This document shows, one piece after another, positions 23,545 to 30,710 of a DNA stretch of 64,000 nucleotides. A program made the translations under genes and the position numbers. Within the stretch, counting starts at the first letter, position 1. The number at the start of each line of letters is the position of its first letter. Source of the DNA: Mariniflexile litorale (GTDB taxonomy: Bacteria > Bacteroidota > Bacteroidia > Flavobacteriales > Flavobacteriaceae); assembly GCF_031128465.2 (NCBI RefSeq), contig NZ_CP155618.1, positions 3,152,501 through 3,216,500 on the forward strand. Reading direction: 5' to 3'. The notes beneath the pieces are model-generated. The model had not been told where the DNA came from and did no database searches. It saw nothing but the letters and a program-made list of their open reading frames with translations.

Positions 23545-23561
23545 ACTGAAAATGTTTCAGT
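23545..23561. promoter_or_regulatory. Second palindrome upstream of the metal receptor
   Basis: ACTGAAA, ATG, TTTCAGT: perfect 7-bp arms, 25 bp from the first palindrome and just after the stop of the upstream His-rich gene. Possibly a second operator or an mRNA hairpin between the two genes. Confidence 0.45.
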
Positions 23562-23575
23562 GTGTTTTATAACTA

Positions 23576-23908
23576 TTAAATTAAAGAAGGTGGACCGCGA
23601 AGTGTTGTTTGTAAACGTTGAAATTTACTTAGAAATTGATACTGAGAAACAATCTCTAAGCTATTTTCTTTAGGAACTATTAATTCTACATTAAAAAAAG
23701 TAATGGTGTAAGAATGGCTTAATTTGAATTTGTAAAAGTCACAATCGGTATTAATTTCATGTAAGTGTGTCGATTTTTCACCCAAACAAATATCATGTTT
23801 ATGATGTGCGAATATATGAGCAAATTTAGTAGCTATAGGGGCTAATAGCAATAATGCTATTAGTAAGGTTAAGGTTTTATAGGCGATATGTTCCTTTGTT
23901 TTTTGCAT
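23576..23908 (-). CDS. Small membrane protein with His/Cys-rich segment, next to the metal receptor
   Basis: A 110-residue protein with one N-terminal membrane helix (about 11-27, TLLIALLLLAPIATKFA) followed by a His/Cys segment at about 31-58: HIFAHHKHDICLGEKSTHLH, then a DC pair. The C-terminus ends in LRGPPSLI; an RGPP tail is common in small DUF2946-like proteins found beside TonB receptors in Bacteroidota. The His and Cys residues could bind zinc or copper. Its start codon overlaps the stop of the upstream gene (TAATG), and the receptor gene follows, suggesting one metal-handling unit. Family membership is tentative. Confidence 0.72.
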   Translation of the reverse strand: MQKTKEHIAYKTLTLLIALLLLAPIATKFAHIFAHHKHDICLGEKSTHLHEINTDCDFYKFKLSHSYTITFFNVELIVPKENSLEIVSQYQFLSKFQRLQTTLRGPPSLI

Positions 23909-24210
23909 TAATTTACAAAACGTTTTAGTCCAATACGTCTCAACATCTTTTTTTCAAAATTCCAGAAAAACCTATATTGACCAAACAGCCAACCAAAAAA
24001 GACAAGCATAAATTGATACATGATGAATAATAGAATAATACGTGTTACCCAATATCCAAAAGTTCCAAAACTTTCAGAAGAAATATTTAAATAATTTAAG
24101 ATAGGCTCTCCAATATATGATGCAGTAGAACCCGTTATGGCAAATACTATAAGAATTATAATAATTTGCCAATTTTGTTCAATGCCCCAACGTTCTTTTA
24201 ATTTTTCCAA
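23908..24210 (-). CDS. Conserved small membrane protein, DUF6787-like
   Basis: A 100-residue protein with two membrane helices (about 16-33, IIIILIVFAITGSTASYIG, and 55-77, RIILLFIMYQFMLVFFGWLF) and a basic tail (FWNFEKKMLRRIGLKR). The MEKLKERWGI start and the ITGSTA core match a conserved Bacteroidota family whose members have been loosely called diacylglyceryl transferases; I see no catalytic evidence for that. It overlaps the His-rich gene by one base, so they are translationally coupled. Confidence 0.75.
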   Translation of the reverse strand: MEKLKERWGIEQNWQIIIILIVFAITGSTASYIGEPILNYLNISSESFGTFGYWVTRIILLFIMYQFMLVFFGWLFGQYRFFWNFEKKMLRRIGLKRFVN

Positions 24211-24247
24211 AAGCCTAATTTAAAGTGCAAAAGTAACTAAAAGAGAT

Positions 24248-24685
24248 TTAAATTCGAGGAATAAATGGTCCTAATCTTTGTTTGTAAGTAAGCTGAAAAT
24301 AAATAAAGTAATTGTATAACTTGTAGTTAACTTCGTAACCATAATCGATACCATGCTGATAATCAATTTGCATTTCGTATAAATTGGGGTTATACAGCTG
24401 CGGTTGTGTAACACGATTGTTCCATTCGTTTACATAAATTAAGTTTCTGTTTTCTAAATATTGCTGGGAATAGAAACCTTCAGGTTTAGCCCTACTTACT
24501 AACCAGGAGTTAAAACCAGGTTCTATAATAATAATTTCATATTCTAATTCATCATTAGAAATGCTCACAGTATCGCTAAGTTTGGCGTTTTCTAACTTTT
24601 CATTTTTGTTAGATGTGGTAGGTTTTGTTGTATTGCAACTTATAGTAAAACCACAAATTAGCAGTATATATATAATTGATTTCAT
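24248..24685 (-). CDS. DUF6146-like lipoprotein
   Basis: A 145-residue predicted lipoprotein: MKSIIYILLICGFTISC, Cys17. The ATG at 24685 is chosen because it gives this lipobox; the 15 residues before it in the open frame are not signal-like. The mature part has a low-complexity Asn/Lys/Thr stretch and then a conserved-looking domain (YEIIIIEPGFNSWLVSRAKP, then RNLIYVNEWNNRV). This matches the DUF6146 group in my memory, a Bacteroidota family of unknown role. It lies just upstream of the DUF6787-like gene on the same strand. Confidence 0.75.
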   Translation of the reverse strand: MKSIIYILLICGFTISCNTTKPTTSNKNEKLENAKLSDTVSISNDELEYEIIIIEPGFNSWLVSRAKPEGFYSQQYLENRNLIYVNEWNNRVTQPQLYNPNLYEMQIDYQHGIDYGYEVNYKLYNYFIYFQLTYKQRLGPFIPRI

Positions 24686-24849
24686 CTCTTTAAATTTTAA
24701 GATTATATATTCAAAACTATTATATGCCATGTTGATATAAAAGTAACAATGAGTGAACTTGATTTTTGAATTAGTAAAATAGTATGATCTTTATCTTAAA
24801 AATACAAAAATCATTTTTTAAATGTTTGATTTTTAATTGTTTTAACAAA

Positions 24850-24882
24850 AAAAACGCCAAACAGAAGTTTGACGTTTTTAGT
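24850..24882 (-). terminator. Terminator after the DUF937 gene
   Basis: Arms 24850-24862 and 24867-24879 pair with one mismatch (AAAAACG...CAAAC type) and are flanked by A and T runs. It lies 19 nt past the stop of the DUF937 gene on the minus strand. Confidence 0.75.
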
Positions 24883-24898
24883 GAAACATATAGTTTTT

Positions 24899-25540
24899 TT
24901 ATTTACGTCCAAAAAGACCACCTAGTAAACCTCCTAGTCCACCTTTCTTTTTAGAGCCTCCTAATACCATACCTGCAACATCATCAATAATGCTACCATC
25001 ACCATCAGCATCTAAAATAGATTCTAAAAAGCTTTGCTCATTCTTAGCAGAACTACCACCAAGTAATCCACCTAATAGGCCTTCAATACCACTGGCACTA
25101 TTTACATTTTCTTGTTTTGCTTTGTTACCCAAAATACCCATTAAAATAGGTGCAGCTACTTTTAATATTTGTGCTACGGAACCTTCATCAATACCAGATT
25201 TTTGACTGATTGCATTTTGAACATTTTGCTGTTTTCCACCTAATACATGTCCTAAAATTTTACTTCCATCATCTAAAACATTAGAATCGACACCGCCACT
25301 AAATAAACCTCCAAGATTCTCTAAAATACTTCCATCGTGTTTACCACTATTCAAAGCACCAAGTAATCCTTCAGCTCCTTGAGGTGTTGAGGCGTTGCGC
25401 TTCATAGCCGCCATTAAAACAGGCAATGCCATAGTTAATACATCTTGTGTTTTATTTTGCGGTTGGTTGGTTTGATTTGAAACACCATTAATAATGGTTT
25501 TTCCTAGGTCACTGTTTAATAAGTCTAAGATTCCTGACAT
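24899..25540 (-). CDS. DUF937 domain protein
   Basis: A 213-residue DUF937 protein. The family pattern is clear: MSGILDLLNSDLGKTII, LPVLMAAMKRNASTPQGAEG, LGHVLGGKQQNVQNAIS and VAAPILMGILGNKA. The C-terminus is glycine-rich with a GGLLGG repeat and an acidic ILDADGDGSIIDDVAGMV segment, reminiscent of a calcium-binding loop. Function of the family is unknown; some members are encoded beside protein-quality or secretion genes. Here it is between terminators, transcribed alone. Confidence 0.88.
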   Translation of the reverse strand: MSGILDLLNSDLGKTIINGVSNQTNQPQNKTQDVLTMALPVLMAAMKRNASTPQGAEGLLGALNSGKHDGSILENLGGLFSGGVDSNVLDDGSKILGHVLGGKQQNVQNAISQKSGIDEGSVAQILKVAAPILMGILGNKAKQENVNSASGIEGLLGGLLGGSSAKNEQSFLESILDADGDGSIIDDVAGMVLGGSKKKGGLGGLLGGLFGRK

Positions 25541-25589
25541 GATTTATTTTGGTTTATGATTTATTAATTATTTTGATTTGTATAAGGTA

Positions 25590-25620
25590 CAAAAAAAGTC
25601 CTAACGATGTGTTAGGACTT
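25590..25620 (-). terminator. Rho-independent terminator after serA
   Basis: AAGTCCTAAC (25596-25605) and its exact complement (25611-25620) form a 10-bp stem with a 5-base loop. On the minus strand a run of T follows, ending the serC-serA unit. Confidence 0.92.
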
Positions 25621-25655
25621 AATTAAATGATTTTGGTTACAATTTTTATTGTTAC

Positions 25656-26606
25656 CTATTTTAAGATACTTATTATTTGTTCGGCTAATTCAGTACCTAT
25701 TCTATCTTGAGCTTCGTTTGTAGCAGCACCTGTATGAGGTGTTAACGATAAGCCAGCATTCATTAATAATTGAATTTCTGGTTTTGGTTCGTTTTCAAAA
25801 ACGTCTAAAGCAGCACCAGCAACTTTTCCGCTTTCAATAGCAGCTACTAAAGCAGCTTCATCAATAACACCACCACGGGAAGCATTAGCGATGAATACCC
25901 CTTTTTTCATCATTTCGAATTCAGGTGCACCAATAACATACTCTTTTTGAGCAGGTACGTGTAATGTAATAAAATCGGCTTGTTTTAAAACCTCTTCTTT
26001 AGAAATAGTCTTAATCTGGAAATTTACTTTTTGACCGTCAAAAAAGTCTAATTCTAAATTAGCACTTTCAAGAAACGGATCGAAAGCAATAACTTTCATG
26101 CCTGCACCTAAAGCTACTTTTGCAGTGGCTTGACCAATACGCCCAAAACCTAAAACACCTAAAGTTTTTCCTTTAAGCTCAACACCTTTTGCATATGCTT
26201 TCTTTAATTTACCAAAGTTGGCATCACCTTCAAGAGGCATCTCTCTATTTGAATTATGTAAAAAACGTGCTAATCCGTAAAAATGACCAAATACTAATTC
26301 GGCAACAGAATGTGAAGAAGAAGCAGGTGTATTAATAACGTGTAGCCCTTTACTTTTTGCATAATCTACATCGATGTTATCCATACCAACACCACCACGA
26401 CCTATAATTTTGATGCTTGGACATACATCAATTAAATCTTTACGTACTGTTGTTGCACTACGTACTAATAAAACACTAATTTGTTTTTCGTTTATGTAGT
26501 TTGCTAATTGCTCTTGCGCTACGGTTGTTGTAATTACTTCAAAACCACCTTTTTCAAGGGCTTCAATACCGCTTTTAGAAATACCGTCGTTTGCTAATAC
26601 TTTCAT
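25656..26606 (-). CDS. serA: D-3-phosphoglycerate dehydrogenase, short form
   Basis: SerA oxidises 3-phosphoglycerate to start serine synthesis. The 316-residue product (ATG at 26606, MKVLANDGISKSG) has substrate and nucleotide domains but no C-terminal ACT domain, so serine feedback of the E. coli type is not expected. Visible motifs are GRGGVGMDNIDVDYAKSKG, the NAD site VLGFGRIGQATAK, the catalytic Arg in ANASRGGVID and the His in LTPHTGAAT. It follows serC, from which it is separated by a REP-like inverted repeat. A 2-hydroxyacid dehydrogenase of other specificity is unlikely given this neighbour. Confidence 0.92.
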   Translation of the reverse strand: MKVLANDGISKSGIEALEKGGFEVITTTVAQEQLANYINEKQISVLLVRSATTVRKDLIDVCPSIKIIGRGGVGMDNIDVDYAKSKGLHVINTPASSSHSVAELVFGHFYGLARFLHNSNREMPLEGDANFGKLKKAYAKGVELKGKTLGVLGFGRIGQATAKVALGAGMKVIAFDPFLESANLELDFFDGQKVNFQIKTISKEEVLKQADFITLHVPAQKEYVIGAPEFEMMKKGVFIANASRGGVIDEAALVAAIESGKVAGAALDVFENEPKPEIQLLMNAGLSLTPHTGAATNEAQDRIGTELAEQIISILK

Positions 26607-26622
26607 TATTAATTCTATTTTA

Positions 26623-26700
26623 GTCATTCCCTCGAAGGAGGGAATCTTTTATATTTAATTATTGGAGGCTTCATGAGATTCCCTTCTTCAAGGGAATGAC
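26623..26700. repeat. REP-like inverted-repeat element between serC and serA
   Basis: Two 24-bp arms, 26623-26646 and 26677-26700, are inverted copies of each other with 22 of 24 matches, separated by 30 nt. Each arm is itself partly palindromic (CATTCCCT...AGGGAAT). Such GTCATTCCC-type palindromes recur between genes in Flavobacteriaceae genomes. It lies 12 nt after serC and 16 nt before serA. Confidence 0.8.
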
Positions 26701-26712
26701 ACCTGCTAATTT

Positions 26713-27777
26713 TTAAGCTTTACTTTCCAATTCGCTCATAACTTCTACAAGAGCTTTTACACTATCAATAGGCAAAGCATTGTACATAGAGGCTCTGTAA
26801 CCACCAACACTTCTGTGTCCGTTTACACCGCTAATGCCTGCTTCTTTAAGCATAGTTTCAAAAGTTTCTTTTAATTTATCATTTTCTAAAGTAAATGTAG
26901 CATTCATTAAAGAGCGATCTTCTTTAACAGCAAAACCTTTAAATAATGGGTTTAAATCTATTTCAGAATACATGACTTGAGCTTTTAACTCATTCATTTC
27001 TTCAATAGCTTTTATACCCCCCAGATTTTTTAACCACTCTAAAGTTAGCATGGTAGTATAAACAGGAAATACAGGAGGTGTATTATACATACTATCAGCA
27101 TCAATATGAGATTTATAATCTAATATGGTAGGGATAGTACGAGATACTTTTCCTAATATTTCTTCTTTAACAACTACAAGTGTTGCTCCTGCAGGTCCCA
27201 TGTTTTTTTGGGCACCAGCATAAATTAAATCGAATTGAGTGAAATCTAAAACACGAGAAAAAATATCGCTACTCATATCGCAAACCATAGGGATTGGGGA
27301 GTTAGGAAACGATTTCATTTGTGTTCCAAAAATAGTATTGTTAGATGTGCAGTGAAAATAATCGTAATCTGAAGGGATACTGTAACCTTTAGGAATGTAG
27401 TTAAAGTTAGCATCTTTAGAAGAGGCTACTTCGTATATGTCACCTATGTTTTTAGCTTCTTTAATAGCTTTGTTACTCCAAGCCCCAGTATTTAAATAAC
27501 CAGCCTTTTTTTCTAAAAGATTCATGGCAACCATTAAAAACTGAGCACTAGCACCACCTTGTAAAAATAAGGCTTTGTAACCTTTGCCTTCTAATCCCAA
27601 AAGTTCTATTACCAAAGCTCTGGCATTTTCCATAACATCAATAAAAGCTTTACTTCTATGAGATATTTCTAATATAGATAATCCGTCATCATTAAAATCA
27701 AGTACGGCTTGAGAAGATTTAAGGATTACTTCTTGTGGTAAAATACTTGGTCCTGCACTAAAGTTATGTTTCTTCAT
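26713..27777 (-). CDS. serC: Phosphoserine aminotransferase
   Basis: SerC transaminates 3-phosphohydroxypyruvate with glutamate; it also serves pyridoxal phosphate synthesis. The 354-residue product has the class V fold: MKKHNFSAGPSILPQEV at the start, the LFLQGGASAQFLMV phosphate loop, CDMSSDIFSR, the PLP lysine in YAGAQKNMGPAG, and NGHRSVGGYRASMYNALP at the C-terminus. serA follows downstream. A 14-bp palindrome (27809-27822) lies 31 bp upstream of the start, near a weak -7-like ACTTTGC, so the promoter may be regulated. Confidence 0.96.
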   Translation of the reverse strand: MKKHNFSAGPSILPQEVILKSSQAVLDFNDDGLSILEISHRSKAFIDVMENARALVIELLGLEGKGYKALFLQGGASAQFLMVAMNLLEKKAGYLNTGAWSNKAIKEAKNIGDIYEVASSKDANFNYIPKGYSIPSDYDYFHCTSNNTIFGTQMKSFPNSPIPMVCDMSSDIFSRVLDFTQFDLIYAGAQKNMGPAGATLVVVKEEILGKVSRTIPTILDYKSHIDADSMYNTPPVFPVYTTMLTLEWLKNLGGIKAIEEMNELKAQVMYSEIDLNPLFKGFAVKEDRSLMNATFTLENDKLKETFETMLKEAGISGVNGHRSVGGYRASMYNALPIDSVKALVEVMSELESKA

Positions 27778-27808
27778 TGTTTGTTGTAGAATTTAAAGAT
27801 GCAAAGTT

Positions 27809-27822
27809 GCTAATTAATTAGC
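27809..27822. promoter_or_regulatory. 14-bp palindrome upstream of serC
   Basis: GCTAATTAATTAGC is a perfect palindrome 31 bp from the serC start codon, next to a weak TTTGC-type -7 element on the minus strand (about 27801-27808). Candidate operator; the AT-rich composition makes chance occurrence possible. Confidence 0.35.
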
Positions 27823-27851
27823 TATTTAATGCTAAAAATTCAATAATTTTT

Positions 27852-28913
27852 TTATGAAATTGTTAATAAAAATTCAATAGAATCGATACTATCCGCATAA
27901 TCCCAAAGTTGTGGTTTTTGTGTAGCACCAAATGCAATTTCTTTTTCTATAAATCCGTTAGAAACAATGCACTGAATTTGGTCATTATCGGTTTTTAACC
28001 TTTCTTTTAATTGATTGGCATCCTCATAATATTCATAAAAAACAGTGGCAATGGGTGAAGCGTAGCTTTGGTCTTCTTTTATCATTAAAAAACCATTTTC
28101 TAACATATCAAATTCGCTCATTAAATAAACGGCTTTATTATAATCGTAATTGTTAGCGTATTTTGCTTTATCTATAATAGGATGCCAGTGATACATACCA
28201 TTAAAAAAGGCATCAAAATTATAATTTTTAGGTAAAAATAGTTTTGAAACGTTTCGGCAACCCAATCCGTAATATCTAAAAATATCTTCCGCTAGGTTTT
28301 TTAAATCAGCTTCGGTTTCTTTTCCTGTTAAAACAGCTACAGAGTTTCTATTATTTCTAATAATAGATGGTTTTCCTTTAAAATAATATTCAAAATAACG
28401 CGCGGTATTATTACTTCCTGTGGCAATAACAGCATCAAATTTTTCTATTTTAGCTTCTGTAAAAGTAATTTTGCCTTTAAAATCAGGCTCTACAAATTCT
28501 AAATATTTGGTTAAATAGGGTAGTAGGTGTTTATCGTTTGATGACTGTTTTACAAGTACCTTATGTCCTGTAATTAACACCGATAAAAAATCATGAAACC
28601 CCACCAAAGGAATATTTCCTGCCATGATAATAGCTACTTGTTTTGGCGTGTTAGTAACCATATTATATGGAGTAAGCCATTTGGTTAAATTATCATGGGT
28701 TAAAGCATCTACCCAGCCTTTAAGAGCAAATTGAATATTTTCTATAGTGAACCATCCATTGTGTTCTTGTGCCAATTTTAATTGATGCTTAAAACCTTCA
28801 AAGAATAACTCGTTGTGTTCAATATTATCTTTTTTTTGAATCACTTCATTAGAAAATTGACTTAAAAAATCTCCTAATTTCACAAATGCGTAAATTCTTT
28901 GTTGTAATTGCAT
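27852..28913 (-). CDS. Acyl-CoA reductase, LuxC-like
   Basis: A 353-residue member of the LuxC/acyl-CoA reductase family, which reduces acyl-CoA to aldehyde with NADPH through an acyl-cysteine intermediate. Start [14 protein letters not shown] at 28913 fits the family; the 22 extra upstream residues overlap the divergent promoter. Motifs: [51 protein letters not shown], and the nucleophile in [15 protein letters not shown]. The physiological substrate is unknown. Divergent from the ferredoxin gene 67 nt away; the pair is often linked in Flavobacteriaceae. Confidence 0.88.
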   Translation of the reverse strand: MQLQQRIYAFVKLGDFLSQFSNEVIQKKDNIEHNELFFEGFKHQLKLAQEHNGWFTIENIQFALKGWVDALTHDNLTKWLTPYNMVTNTPKQVAIIMAGNIPLVGFHDFLSVLITGHKVLVKQSSNDKHLLPYLTKYLEFVEPDFKGKITFTEAKIEKFDAVIATGSNNTARYFEYYFKGKPSIIRNNRNSVAVLTGKETEADLKNLAEDIFRYYGLGCRNVSKLFLPKNYNFDAFFNGMYHWHPIIDKAKYANNYDYNKAVYLMSEFDMLENGFLMIKEDQSYASPIATVFYEYYEDANQLKERLKTDNDQIQCIVSNGFIEKEIAFGATQKPQLWDYADSIDSIEFLLTIS

Positions 28914-28919
28914 GCTTAA

Positions 28920-28951
28920 TTTGGTTATGAATAGTTTTGGCGTTATTTTTG
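28920..28951 (+). promoter_or_regulatory. Promoter of the ferredoxin gene
   Basis: TTTG at 28920-28923, 20 nt, TATTTTTG at 28944-28951: full consensus. The ATG is at 28981. On the opposite strand TAACTTTG (28958-28965) with TTG 19 nt upstream could serve the acyl-CoA reductase, so the two promoters overlap face to face. Confidence 0.7.
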
Positions 28952-28980
28952 CGAGTACAAAGTTAGAAAGAAAATACACT

Positions 28981-29334
28981 ATGGCAATTATTATAACAGA
29001 CGAATGTATAAATTGTGGTGCTTGCGAACCTGAGTGCCCAAATACAGCAATATATGAAGGCGCGGACGATTGGCGTTACAAAGATGGTACAAGTTTAAAT
29101 GGTAAAGTTGTTTTAACAAATGGGAATGAAGTAGATGCTGATGAAGCACAAGAACCTGTAAGTGATGAAGTTTACTATATTGTTCCTGATAAGTGTACAG
29201 AATGTAAAGGTTTCCACGACGAGCCACAATGTGCGGCCGTTTGTCCTGTAGACTGTTGTGTACCTGATGATGACCACGTAGAAACTGAAGAAGAGCTTTT
29301 AGCAAAACAACGCTTTATGCACCCAGAAGGGTAA
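28981..29334 (+). CDS. 2[4Fe-4S] ferredoxin
   Basis: A 117-residue low-potential electron carrier. The first cluster motif is [17 protein letters not shown] (residues 9-25) and the second is [18 protein letters not shown] with an insertion between the second and third Cys, as in Alvin-type ferredoxins. The C-terminal tail ([19 protein letters not shown]) is acidic. I chose the ATG at 28981 ([13 protein letters not shown]); the longer frame runs into the promoter. The partner enzyme cannot be named from context; the divergent acyl-CoA reductase is a candidate only by position. Confidence 0.93.
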   Translation: MAIIITDECINCGACEPECPNTAIYEGADDWRYKDGTSLNGKVVLTNGNEVDADEAQEPVSDEVYYIVPDKCTECKGFHDEPQCAAVCPVDCCVPDDDHVETEEELLAKQRFMHPEG

Positions 29335-29365
29335 ATCAATTAACAATTGTTAATTTTAAGAATAT

Positions 29366-29398
29366 AAAATCCTAAGCTTTGCTTTGGATTTTTTTTGT
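29366..29398 (+). terminator. Terminator after the ferredoxin gene
   Basis: AAAATCC (29366-29372) pairs with 29386-29392 and an inner AAGC/GCTT stem (29374-29377 with 29381-29384) stacks on it across a T-T mismatch. A T run follows. Confidence 0.85.
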
Positions 29399-29646
29399 TT
29401 TAAATTTCGAAGGAAATCACCAAGGAGTAGCTTGTGTAAACCTAAAACGGCTAGAAATTGCTTGTTTTTTTGACTATTTGTGTTTTTAAGTGATTGTTTA
29501 TTATATTCGTTGGTGTATAGAGTATTGTCTATGTATAATTTTATAAGTAAATGTAAGATTACTAAGTTGGGTTTTATGATGGATATCATAATATTACAAT
29601 GTAAAATTTTCTCTATAGAAGCTAACTCTCATAAGAAGATTCGCCG
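29399..29646. other. Intergenic stretch without recognised content
   Basis: The gap from the ferredoxin stop to 29646 is 312 bases. Beyond its terminator I see no gene, repeat or clear promoter. A 77-codon minus-strand frame crosses it but has no ribosome site, composition or similarity that would support coding. Confidence 0.4.
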
Positions 29647-30282
29647 ATGCAACTATTAAAAATAATTTCCTTCTTTTATTTAATATTAAATTATAATCCT
29701 AGTTATTCTCAAGATACAAAAATGAATAAGGCCGTTGAAGATATTATAGTTTTAGGAAAAGATTCTATCGTACAATTAGCATTAGAGTTAATTGATGAAA
29801 AAGTAGAAGTTCATAATTTTTCCAAAATAAAAGTAATGACTGATGGTAGAACAGTATATGTTTCATTTATGAATACAATAAAATATCTTCCCATGAATTC
29901 CGTGTTTTATTTTGATGTGGGTGTAAACCTTATCGAGAAGGTAGTTGTTTATGACCCTGTTTCTAATGGGGTTTTTGAATCTAAAATAAAAGTTCCATTT
30001 TATAAACAAACAAAACAAACAAAGAAGAATATCCAATTTGTGATGGATGCTATTAATAAAAGTGATGAAGTTGGTCCAATTGATGCAGTAAATTTTGAAG
30101 ATGCGATGACCATTCGCGAAAACGACGACTACTATAACATTATTGTCGTTTCAGAATTTCAAGAATCATCCTATAAAATAGAAAAAATATCAGGCAAAAT
30201 ATATGATTCTGTACATGCACATCTTGCTCCACTTCCCATATTCGGAGATGAAAATAAATACAAATTTAAAGAAATCAACTAG
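29647..30282 (+). CDS. Secreted protein of unknown function
   Basis: A 211-residue protein I cannot assign to a family. It has a signal peptide (MQLLKIISFFYLILNYNPSYS, cut before QDTK) and no other membrane segment. The mature part is mixed alpha/beta, with KIKVMTDGRTVYVSFMNTI and VFYFDVGVNLIEKVVVYDP as its best-ordered segments. There are no Cys residues in the mature chain and no catalytic motif I can see. It stands alone; upstream and downstream gaps are 312 and 428 bases. The signal peptide and codon quality support a real gene. Confidence 0.72.
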   Translation: MQLLKIISFFYLILNYNPSYSQDTKMNKAVEDIIVLGKDSIVQLALELIDEKVEVHNFSKIKVMTDGRTVYVSFMNTIKYLPMNSVFYFDVGVNLIEKVVVYDPVSNGVFESKIKVPFYKQTKQTKKNIQFVMDAINKSDEVGPIDAVNFEDAMTIRENDDYYNIIVVSEFQESSYKIEKISGKIYDSVHAHLAPLPIFGDENKYKFKEIN

Positions 30283-30710
30283 GGTAACGCTAGGGGATAA
30301 ACGAAATTTAAAGCATAATAAATATTAGCGACTTAAAACCTTCCCTGAAGGATTACAGGAATATTGGATTCTATAGAAAAAATAGAGAACCCCGATTTGA
30401 TTGTAAATAAATTACAGCTAACAAACTAAAGTATTTATACTTGTTTATAAGCCTTTCTTAATATATAAAATTGGAAATTTTAGCAGTTGCAAATTTACTA
30501 ATTTTCATTTTTATTAGGAAGACACTTGTACAAAGCACACAAATATCTTTAAATAAACCCATTAACTACAATGTTAATCGACCTTCAAAATGACATCCTA
30601 AATAATTATAATTATTTTCGTTTTTAAACATATAAAAGCGACAGCACTATTTTTTCGACATGCCAAATAATTAATAGTATTTTTGTACCTACAGACATAA
30701 GAAAAAAAGA
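30283..30710. other. 428-base gene-free stretch with a candidate promoter at its right end
   Basis: No convincing gene is found on either strand. Short frames such as the 18-codon one at 30571 lack support. TATTTTTG at 30678-30685 is a good -7 element for the antiporter gene, 25 bases before its start, but no TTTG lies at the expected -33 spacing. Some segments near 30330-30430 give peptide-like translations broken by stops, so an old gene remnant is possible but unproven. Confidence 0.4.

Noticed and set aside
28991-29305. 104-codon minus-strand frame, Leu/His-rich
   Set aside because: It mirrors the ferredoxin gene; its composition comes from reversing Cys and acidic codons.
29356-29589. 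77-codon minus-strand frame after the ferredoxin gene
   Set aside because: Overlaps the terminator, low complexity, no similarity that I recognise.
30571-30627. 18-codon frame beginning like an isochorismatase (MLIDLQNDI)
   Set aside because: Too short; the likeness stops after nine residues and no continuation is found in other frames.
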